From contig JAEOTL010000288.1 of assembly GCA_016839845.1 (NCBI GenBank), positions 1-5,194 of the forward strand: 5,194 bases of DNA, given 5' to 3'. A program made the position numbers and the translations under genes. The notes beneath the pieces were generated by a model, which worked only from the letters and a program-made list of their open reading frames with translations, had not been told where the DNA came from and ran no database searches. Each line of letters begins with the position of its first letter. Position 1 is the first letter of the stretch. This document shows, piece after piece, positions 1-5,100 of this stretch. Source of the stretch: Promethearchaeota archaeon (GTDB lineage: Archaea; Asgardarchaeota; Lokiarchaeia; Sigynarchaeales; SOKP01).

Positions 1-34
1 CATATAAAATGTCTTCAAAATCGTCTACATTCAT
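1..34 (-). CDS. Start of an unrecognised gene (5' end only)
   Basis: An ATG at 34-32 opens a frame that runs off the left edge of the window and encodes MNVDDFEDILY. Eleven codons are too few to name a family; the visible part is acidic. The start is chosen because the other nearby ATG (30-28) is followed at once by TAG, and because a TATA-like box lies 22-33 bases upstream, the spacing expected for a leaderless archaeal transcript. There is no good SD sequence: an AGGA-like stretch lies about 15 bases away, too far. It lies downstream of threonine aldolase on the same strand, with 50 bases between them. It could be a chance frame. Confidence 0.4.
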   Translation of the reverse strand, partial: MNVDDFEDILY

Positions 35-55
35 TTTTCAAATTTCTATTCCTTC

Positions 56-67
56 AATATATAATTT
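56..67 (-). promoter_or_regulatory. TATA-like box before the left-edge gene
   Basis: On the minus strand this reads AAATTATATATT. It lies about 22-33 bases before the ATG at 34, which suits an archaeal TATA box with transcription starting at or next to the start codon. The surrounding DNA is very AT-rich, so a chance match is possible. Confidence 0.35.
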
Positions 68-84
68 AATAATTTCTGAGGATA

Positions 85-1134
85 TTATAAATTTTTTTTT
101 AAAATGGGTCCAATTTGCTCTATGCTATAGTTAATATCATCCTCATCTATTCCATAATGAGTCACAAATCTAATTTTTTCTTTACTAATGTTAAAAGCTA
201 AAATTCCTACTTTATTAAGAGCTGTAATAATTTTGAGAATTCTAACCTTTTCTAACAACTCAATGATCACAATATTTGTGTCTGTCGGATGCACTTTTAT
301 GGGTAAGTTAAAGCTTTTTAATCCTTGAGAGAGGATCTTTGCGTTTTTATGATCATCAGCAAGTCTACCTATCCATTTAGGTTCTAACGCAATAAGTCCA
401 AAAGCAGCAATAATTCCCGCCTGACGCATTCCTCCACCAAGCATTTTTCGAAATCTCCTAGCTTTAGAAATGAATTCTTGAGTGCCCGCTACAATTGATC
501 CTACAGGGCAGGAAAGACCCTTGGACAGGCAGAACATTACACTATCGGTATATTTAGTAATTTCAGTTACAGGTACATTTAATCCGATTGCTGCGTTAAA
601 AATTCTTGCTCCATCTAAATGCACTTTTAAATCATTCTTTTCTGAAAATTCCTTCATATCCTTAATTATTTCTGGTCGGATAATCACTCCTCCATGATAA
701 TTATGAGTGTTTTCTACTGAAAAGAGAGTCGTTGGCGGTTCATGTATATCCTCTTTATCACGAATTAATTTTTGGAGTTGATCAAATGAAGGAACACCTT
801 TAATTGATGAGTAAGTTCTAACCATTAACCCTCCGATACGAGCCGCACTCCCTACTTCATTTTTATATATATGGCTAAATTCTTCTAATAATATTTCGTC
901 TCCTGGTCTTGTTTGAGAGAGTAGTGATACTAAGTTGCCTTGAGTCCCCGAGGTTACGAAAAGTGCAGCTTCTTTTCCAGTAAGTTTAGCAGCTTTATGC
1001 TCTAATTCATTAACAGTTGGATCTTCCCCCATAACATCATCTCCAAGTCGAGAATTACCCATTGATTTTATATATTCCCACATTTCGGGAGATGGTTTGG
1101 TAACCGTATCTGATCGTAAATCAACAATTTTCAT
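85..1134 (-). CDS. ltaE: Low-specificity threonine aldolase (PLP-dependent, beta-eliminating lyase fold)
   Basis: This cytoplasmic PLP enzyme is predicted to cleave threonine or allo-threonine to glycine and acetaldehyde. At 349 residues it has the usual full length. The family motifs appear in order: DLRSDT (5-10), GDDVMGEDPT (31-40), TSGTQGN (61-67, PLP phosphate region), His88 in the position that stacks on PLP, ENTHN (141-145), HLDGAR (172-177, with the Asp that pairs with the pyridine nitrogen), SKGLSCPVGS (204-213) with Lys205 as the Schiff-base lysine, and MLGGGMRQAG (231-240). All expected catalytic residues are present. The start is the ATG directly before the conserved DLRSDT segment; no SD is visible, so initiation is probably leaderless or from a short leader. 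It follows the importer operon by 113 bases, with a T-tract and TATA-like boxes between, so it is probably its own transcript. Related aldolases of this fold (for example the GntG-type group) cannot be excluded, so stereospecificity is open. Confidence 0.93.
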   Translation of the reverse strand: MKIVDLRSDTVTKPSPEMWEYIKSMGNSRLGDDVMGEDPTVNELEHKAAKLTGKEAALFVTSGTQGNLVSLLSQTRPGDEILLEEFSHIYKNEVGSAARIGGLMVRTYSSIKGVPSFDQLQKLIRDKEDIHEPPTTLFSVENTHNYHGGVIIRPEIIKDMKEFSEKNDLKVHLDGARIFNAAIGLNVPVTEITKYTDSVMFCLSKGLSCPVGSIVAGTQEFISKARRFRKMLGGGMRQAGIIAAFGLIALEPKWIGRLADDHKNAKILSQGLKSFNLPIKVHPTDTNIVIIELLEKVRILKIITALNKVGILAFNISKEKIRFVTHYGIDEDDINYSIEQIGPILKKNL

Positions 1135-1173
1135 AATAATTAAAAATATCTTCTTAAAATTGTAACATTAAAT

Positions 1174-1190
1174 CATATAAATAATATATA
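1174..1190 (-). promoter_or_regulatory. Probable promoter of threonine aldolase (TATA-like)
   Basis: Two overlapping candidates occur on the minus strand: TTTATATG (1181-1174) and TATATATTA (1190-1182). The first lies 40-47 bases before the ATG at 1134, so a start about 25 bases downstream would give a leader of roughly 15-20 bases. No SD follows. It sits just after the T-tract that ends the upstream operon. Confidence 0.45.
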
Positions 1191-1216
1191 GTTTGAAAAA
1201 TGAGAAATCTTCAATT

Positions 1217-1227
1217 AAAAAAAGAAA
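1217..1227 (-). terminator. T-tract terminator of the importer operon
   Basis: On the minus strand TTTCTTTTTTT follows the permease B stop codon by about 20 bases, and a further T-rich stretch lies at 1200-1196. There is no clear hairpin, as is normal for archaeal intrinsic termination at T-runs. It separates the importer operon from the threonine aldolase promoter. Confidence 0.5.
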
Positions 1228-1247
1228 TTTGTTTATATTTGGACATG

Positions 1248-1997
1248 TTACAAACCAGGAATCCCTGTCCGTTTGTGGAGGGTATCCAATCCCTTAGATA
1301 TGAGTGAGATCATAATTAGAAAGATGATGGCGACAATTATATATACAGTAAGTGGGTTCGCTGAGATATGTGGATACGTTATAATATAGTATGCCTCACG
1401 AAAAAGTTCTTTTACTCCGATGAAATAGACTACTACGGTATATTTCGGAAGATAAGCCGCTTCATTTGACCATGAAGGAATTACACGACGTAAAGTTTGT
1501 GGTAGGACAATATGATAGATTCCACTAAAACGAGTCATACCAAGTGATTGGGCGGCTATTATCTGTCCCTCCCCGACAGATAAAATAGCTCCACGGAAGT
1601 ATTCTGCTTGATAAGCTGCGCTATTAAGTCCTAATGTGATGATACCGGTAAGGGTAGCTTGATTAAGGAGAGTAATTGTCATGCCTTTGTCTAAAATTAT
1701 TAAATTAACTTCAAGTTTCCATGCAATATTTAAACTAGTTGGCAGATAATATAAGAGTAATAACTGCGCAACCAAAGGTGTACCTCGTATAATTTCGATG
1801 TACACCGTTGCAAACCGTGAAAAAATCCTTCCTCCATATTGGCGAAGAATAGCAAGTATAAGCCCTAGAAAAAAGCCCATCACAAGTGCCAACCCATACA
1901 ACCATAACATTATGAGGAAACCAGGTAAAAGATGATCCCAAAATCCCAGTACGACAAGAAATTCCTCTATGGGGTTGGGAGGAGCTTGAAATATCAC
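1248..1997 (-). CDS. Amino-acid ABC transporter permease B (HisM/GlnP-type)
   Basis: Membrane subunit (249 residues) of a polar amino-acid importer; with permease A it should form the channel on which the ATPase dimer docks. Visible family features are a first hydrophobic segment around 24-50, RGTPLVAQL (71-79), SAAYQAEYFRGAI (126-138), the cytoplasmic coupling loop GQIIAAQSLGM to LPQ (144-167), SWSNE (175-179) and a last hydrophobic segment around 215-235. Length is normal for the family. Two departures stand out: the usual Glu of the EAA loop is Ile147, and the common KDTS-like segment reads KYTV (185-188). The start codon is GTG, overlapping the ATPase stop by four bases (GTGA), with an SD-like GGTGA nine bases upstream, so translation is probably coupled. 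It is the last gene of the operon. Confidence 0.92.
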   Translation of the reverse strand: MIFQAPPNPIEEFLVVLGFWDHLLPGFLIMLWLYGLALVMGFFLGLILAILRQYGGRIFSRFATVYIEIIRGTPLVAQLLLLYYLPTSLNIAWKLEVNLIILDKGMTITLLNQATLTGIITLGLNSAAYQAEYFRGAILSVGEGQIIAAQSLGMTRFSGIYHIVLPQTLRRVIPSWSNEAAYLPKYTVVVYFIGVKELFREAYYIITYPHISANPLTVYIIVAIIFLIMISLISKGLDTLHKRTGIPGL

Positions 1998-2773
1998 TTT
2001 TTTTCATCACCATTTGAGAGGTCTAAAAGCTTCTCATGCCCACCATACAAGATATTAAGCTGTTCTAGAAATTTTTTTACACGCTCTGATTTGGGTGAAG
2101 TAAAGAAATGTTGGGGAGTTCCACGCTCTAATATAGTACCCTCACCGAGGAAGATCATTTCTGATGCAACAGCCCTAGCAAATCCCAATTCGTGAGTGAC
2201 TACTATCATCGTAGTGCCTGATTTGGCAATATCTAACATGACTTGGAGCACATCACCAATTAATTCAGGATCTAAAGCTGAGGTGGGCTCATCAAATAAA
2301 ATTACATCTGGTTCCATAGCCAAGGCACGGGCAATACCCACACGTTGTTGTTGTCCCCCAGATAACTGCGCAGGGTAGTGATCAGCCCATTTTGTCATCT
2401 TCACACTATTTAAAGCTTCAAGTGCCTTTAAACGAGCTTCTTCTTTTGAAAATCCTTTAACCCGGCGTAGACCAATACTAACATTATCTATTGCTTTGAG
2501 ATGTGAAAAAAGGTTAAAGTGTTGGAAAACCATACCGATTCTTGACCGTATAGCGTTAAGATTGGTTTCAGGGTTATTAAGATTTATTCCCCTGAGGAAA
2601 ATTTCACCCTTGTCAGGTGGGTTTAACATATTGATGCATCTCAGAAGTGTACTTTTACCAGAACCACTCGGTCCAAAGATAACTTTAACTTCTCGCTCTA
2701 ATACCTTTAATGATATACCCTTCAGGACTTGCAAATCTTCATATGACTTCCATACATTAATTAACTCTAGCAC
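1994..2773 (-). CDS. Amino-acid ABC transporter ATP-binding protein (GlnQ/HisP-type)
   Basis: Cytoplasmic ATPase (259 residues from the chosen start) that powers the importer, expected to work as a homodimer under the two permeases. All nucleotide-binding motifs are intact: A-loop Tyr11, Walker A GPSGSGKST (34-42), Q-loop Gln84 in VFQHFNLF, signature LSGGQQQR (137-144), Walker B VILFDEP (157-163), D-loop SALD (165-168) and H-loop His194. The family is usually about 240-250 residues; here a charged C-terminal tail of some 15-20 residues follows. The frame stays open upstream to 2944, inside the permease A gene, but that stretch does not resemble the family. The GTG at 2773 is preferred because it directly precedes the conserved LELINVWKSY strand and has AGGTG five bases upstream. 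It begins 14 bases after the permease A stop and overlaps permease B by four bases. Confidence 0.94.
   Translation of the reverse strand: MLELINVWKSYEDLQVLKGISLKVLEREVKVIFGPSGSGKSTLLRCINMLNPPDKGEIFLRGINLNNPETNLNAIRSRIGMVFQHFNLFSHLKAIDNVSIGLRRVKGFSKEEARLKALEALNSVKMTKWADHYPAQLSGGQQQRVGIARALAMEPDVILFDEPTSALDPELIGDVLQVMLDIAKSGTTMIVVTHELGFARAVASEMIFLGEGTILERGTPQHFFTSPKSERVKKFLEQLNILYGGHEKLLDLSNGDEKK
2007..2011 (-). promoter_or_regulatory. Ribosome binding site for permease B
   Basis: GGTGA on the minus strand, nine bases before the GTG start at 1997 and inside the last codons of the ATPase gene. It supports the GTG start and translational coupling. Confidence 0.55.
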
Positions 2774-2778
2774 AGGTT

Positions 2779-2783
2779 CACCT
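2779..2783 (-). promoter_or_regulatory. Ribosome binding site that decides the ATPase GTG start
   Basis: AGGTG on the minus strand, five bases before the GTG at 2773 and just after the permease A stop codon. A stronger GGAGGT at 2799-2794 is 20 bases from the GTG, too far to serve it, and codes for the end of permease A. The closer site supports GTG 2773 over any start inside permease A. Confidence 0.6.
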
Positions 2784-2787
2784 ATAC

Positions 2788-3897
2788 CTAACCACCTCCA
2801 ATACCTAACGATTTTAATTTTTTGGTTTGCCTTTCTCCAAACAACTTTGTCACAGGAAAAGTAAATAGAAAGTAAGTGATTGCGAGAACACCCATTGATA
2901 CAACCCACAGTTCTGGATAGTTTGTTCCATACCGATAAGCCCATTTCGTCATCTCAATAACACCAACCTCAAAGGCAAAAGATGTATCCTTAATAACCAC
3001 TGCATATTCATTGGACCACCCTGGTACTGCTAACCTTAAAGCTTGGGGTAGTATAATGTGTCGAAGAGCTCTCATCCGACTCATTCCTAACGCACGAGCA
3101 GCCTCCATTTGCCCTAAATTAACAGATAAAATAGCTCCGCGAAAGATCTGAGATTGATAAGCAGCACTTCGAAGAGCCAGTGCTAAAATTACACTAGCTA
3201 GAATTCTATCGAGAGGGTGAGGTATGAACCAAAATAATTCCGGTATTCCGAAAGCGAAGATAAAAATCAGTACTAGAATTGGAATACCGCGAAATAACTT
3301 CTCATAGCCACTTGAAAACCACATAAGTTCTTTACCACCATATACTCGCATGAGCGCAAGCGATAAACCCAATACAAAACCCCCCAATAGACCTAAGGCA
3401 GTAAGCAGCAGCGTTGTAGTCAATCCATTTATAAAAATAAGCGAAAAAATATCCCATATAATGATAAAACTATTAAAAGCTATGCCTGGAAAAAATATTA
3501 AGAATAAAAGGAATCCTATAATGAAACCTAATATGAGAGTTATTGGAAAAAGAATGAGTTGAATGACGAAAACAAACAGAAATGAATCCCAAAACTTCTT
3601 TTTGTAAACTAGCATAACAATCATAACCCCAATAATAAGGTTAATTACTAAGCTAATTATGTCAGTAACAAAATTATCACCAAAATAGAAATAAAATAGA
3701 AGATTAGCTGGAATATTTATTATGAGTAATAGGACATTGACTTTAAAAGCAGTTTTGATAGAATTGTCCCATCTCTTTTTCTTGGCGTACCATCTCATAG
3801 TAAACATCCCGATTATGAAGACGGTAATGGAAACGGTTAATGCTATGACAATTCCTATAACTAAAGCTCTAAATTCCGATTCTCCTTGAAACAACAT
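2788..3897 (-). CDS. Amino-acid ABC transporter permease A (HisM/HisQ-type) with extra N-terminal membrane domain
   Basis: The C-terminal part (about 152-369) is a standard amino-acid permease: a hydrophobic start (153-182), FRGIPILVLIF (202-212), SAAYQSQIFRGAI (244-256), an intact EAA loop GQMEAARALGM to LPQ (262-285), GWSNE (293-297) and IKDTS (302-306). Usual members have about 220-280 residues; this one has 369 because some 150 residues precede the domain. That extension is strongly hydrophobic, with likely membrane segments near 10-34, 53-72, 77-98 and 104-137. Basic loops at 39-44 (KKKRWD) and 99-104 (KKKFWD) sit exactly 60 residues apart. No plausible internal start with an SD lies near residue 150, so the extension appears genuine. 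The ATG at 3897 has no SD, but a TATA-like box at -33 to -26 fits a leaderless transcript. It is the first gene of the permease-ATPase-permease operon. The role of the extension is unknown. Confidence 0.92.
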   Translation of the reverse strand: MLFQGESEFRALVIGIVIALTVSITVFIIGMFTMRWYAKKKRWDNSIKTAFKVNVLLLIINIPANLLFYFYFGDNFVTDIISLVINLIIGVMIVMLVYKKKFWDSFLFVFVIQLILFPITLILGFIIGFLLFLIFFPGIAFNSFIIIWDIFSLIFINGLTTTLLLTALGLLGGFVLGLSLALMRVYGGKELMWFSSGYEKLFRGIPILVLIFIFAFGIPELFWFIPHPLDRILASVILALALRSAAYQSQIFRGAILSVNLGQMEAARALGMSRMRALRHIILPQALRLAVPGWSNEYAVVIKDTSFAFEVGVIEMTKWAYRYGTNYPELWVVSMGVLAITYFLFTFPVTKLFGERQTKKLKSLGIGGG

Positions 3898-3922
3898 GGT
3901 TATAATCTAATAATGGAAAATT

Positions 3923-3930
3923 TTTTATAA
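3923..3930 (-). promoter_or_regulatory. TATA-like box for the permease A-ATPase-permease B operon (leaderless)
   Basis: TTATAAAA on the minus strand at -33 to -26 relative to the ATG at 3897. This is the spacing of an archaeal TATA box when transcription starts at the start codon, and it explains why no SD precedes the gene. No clear BRE is seen next to it. A small palindrome (GATT-TGC-AATC, 3950-3960) lies about 20 bases further upstream. Confidence 0.5.
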
Positions 3931-4025
3931 TTATTGGGTTATTAATTAAGATTTGCAATCAAAAACTTGGATGAACTTTTAGTTAATATAGTATTTTATT
4001 CTAAGGTTTTTAAACTTTAAATATT

Positions 4026-4073
4026 AAAAAAAAAAGATTTAGTCAGGGGTATATTAAGCATAAAAATCCCCCT
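4026..4073 (-). terminator. Terminator after the solute-binding protein gene
   Basis: On the minus strand a weak stem AGGGG (4073-4069) with CCCCT (4049-4045), separated by 19 bases, is followed nine bases later by ten T (4035-4026). The T-run alone would suit archaeal termination. It lies about 100 bases after the stop codon and before the operon TATA box, so it should separate the binding-protein transcript, fully or partly, from the permease operon. Confidence 0.5.
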
Positions 4074-4135
4074 TAGACATAGATCAGAAAGCACCAACAC
4101 TTTGGGTACCCTTTACTTGTATTTCAGAGTCTTGC

Positions 4136-4924
4136 TCACACAAACCACTTATCAACGAGAGCATCGAGCGTTCCATCTGTATAAGCATTAAGAATAACAT
4201 CATTGATCACTGCCATCAGTTCGGGATCATCCCAACGGCAAAAGAACGAGCAAGGTTCAGCAAGCACAGTAAAAACAACTTTAAAGTCGTAAATTTTCGC
4301 CCAAATGTCAAAGACTGGTTCGTCTACGAAAGCTACTTGGGAAGTATTAGCAGCAAGTCTTGTGGCCATAACATCAGCTTTAGGGAAATCATTATAAGGT
4401 ATACTGTTGTCATCTAACTCCCACATTTCGGCGGTACCCGATAGGACATCGACCTCCAAACCCAAAAGATCCGTATAATTACTCACAGTTATTGTAGAAT
4501 TCTCCAAGACCACCATAACCATATTAGTTCGAATATAGCCCATGGAGAACGCGAGTTGTTGTACTCGGGCTGGTGTGGCGAACATTGCGGCCGCAATCAT
4601 ATCGATAGAGCCTGCAAGACAAGCTTCAATCAAGGCACTAAATGACATGTCTGACCAATGAATCCCAACGCCGAGGTCCGCAGCAATTAAATTACAAAGA
4701 TCTATATCGAAACCTTCATACTGCAGAGTAGAAGTATTATAAATTTCGAAAGGTGGCCAATCAGAACTAGTCCCTATAATGATTTCAGCGGGGTCTCGCG
4801 CTTTGATCTGATCGACTAATGATCCGGCCGGTTGCGCAGTAAAAAGTGGAGGTATCAACCATCCAGCAAAGAATCCTCCGGCTATACCGATTATAATTCC
4901 AACTACAGCAATTTCTCTTCTCAT
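4136..4924 (-). CDS. Amino-acid ABC transporter solute-binding protein (SBP family 3)
   Basis: Extracytoplasmic receptor (262 residues) that binds an amino acid and delivers it to the permeases. A hydrophobic segment (6-27) after MRRE acts as signal sequence or membrane anchor; there is no lipobox cysteine. The family 3 fold is clear: IIIGTSSDWPPFE (48-60), GFDIDLCNLIA (71-81), SIDMIAAAMFATPAR (106-120), LLGLEVDVLSGT (153-164) and VAFVDEP (197-203). By alignment with HisJ, Arg120 matches the carboxylate-binding Arg77, Asp201 the amino-group-binding Asp161, and Trp56 the stacking Tyr14, so an alpha-amino acid ligand is likely. The hydroxyl positions Ser70 and Ser72 of HisJ are Ala113 and Phe115 here. 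Cys225 and Cys229 lie in the segment that is usually EPYG-like. The ATG is preceded by GAGGT at nine bases. By hand sampling, its GC content is higher than that of its neighbours. The ligand cannot be named. Confidence 0.93.
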   Translation of the reverse strand: MRREIAVVGIIIGIAGGFFAGWLIPPLFTAQPAGSLVDQIKARDPAEIIIGTSSDWPPFEIYNTSTLQYEGFDIDLCNLIAADLGVGIHWSDMSFSALIEACLAGSIDMIAAAMFATPARVQQLAFSMGYIRTNMVMVVLENSTITVSNYTDLLGLEVDVLSGTAEMWELDDNSIPYNDFPKADVMATRLAANTSQVAFVDEPVFDIWAKIYDFKVVFTVLAEPCSFFCRWDDPELMAVINDVILNAYTDGTLDALVDKWFV

Positions 4925-4933
4925 AAGATATTT

Positions 4934-4938
4934 ACCTC
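4934..4938 (-). promoter_or_regulatory. Ribosome binding site of the solute-binding protein gene
   Basis: GAGGT (within AAGAGGT) on the minus strand, nine bases before the ATG at 4924. It is the clearest SD in the window and fixes the start. It also implies a leader, which favours the distal TATA box at about 5018-5025 over the proximal TTAATATA at 4963-4956, which would start transcription at about the SD itself. Confidence 0.7.
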
Positions 4939-5017
4939 TTATTTTTATTTTATTGTATATTAATTCTTAACTATTATTTTTGGATAAATCTTGATGGTAA
5001 AATAATTCATAAGGAAA

Positions 5018-5032
5018 TTAATAAATATTTCG
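5018..5032 (-). promoter_or_regulatory. BRE + TATA-like promoter of the solute-binding protein gene
   Basis: On the minus strand CGAAA (5032-5028) is followed after two bases by TTTATTAA (5025-5018), the order and spacing of an archaeal BRE and TATA box. Transcription would start near 4995, giving a leader of about 70 bases that contains the SD. The match is by eye in AT-rich DNA. Confidence 0.45.
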
Positions 5033-5037
5033 ATTGA

Positions 5038-5053
5038 CTGATGAATAAATCAG
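5038..5053. repeat. Short inverted repeat next to the binding-protein promoter
   Basis: CTGAT and ATCAG flank six bases (GAATAA); one mismatch further out a G/C pair extends the match. It lies directly upstream of the BRE-like element, where an archaeal activator or repressor could bind. Short palindromes like this are common by chance. Confidence 0.25.
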
Positions 5054-5074
5054 ACTCTTTAAAAGATAGACAGT

Positions 5075-5086
5075 AAAAAAAAGAAG
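5075..5086 (-). terminator. T-tract terminator of the right-edge gene
   Basis: On the minus strand CTTCTTTTTTTT, with eight T in a row at 5082-5075, lies 14 bases after the TAA at 5103-5101. No hairpin is evident. It supports a minus-strand gene ending here and separates it from the binding-protein promoter. Confidence 0.45.
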
Positions 5087-5100
5087 TACTAATATAGATA

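Noticed and set aside
482..697. Plus-strand open frame of 71 codons inside the threonine aldolase gene.
   Set aside because: It is antisense to a fully conserved enzyme and shows no recognisable protein features; the same applies to the plus-strand frames at 1932-2195, 2196-2378, 2496-2864 and 3350-3562.
1735..2013. Minus-strand open frame of 92 codons overlapping permease B in another frame.
   Set aside because: Permease B is clearly the real gene there; the alternative frame has no family features.
2774..2944. Upstream extension of the ATPase reading frame into the permease A gene (start at 2944).
   Set aside because: The 57 extra residues do not resemble the ATPase family and overlap the well-conserved end of permease A; the GTG at 2773 has a suitable SD.
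4017..4061. Micro-ORF of 14 residues after the binding protein, with an SD-like GGGGGA just before its ATG.
   Set aside because: It spans the stem and T-tract of the probable terminator, and its Phe run is simply the T-tract; no sign of coding constraint.
4104..4111. GGGTACCC palindrome after the binding-protein gene.
   Set aside because: Eight bases only, with no T-tract next to it; likely chance.
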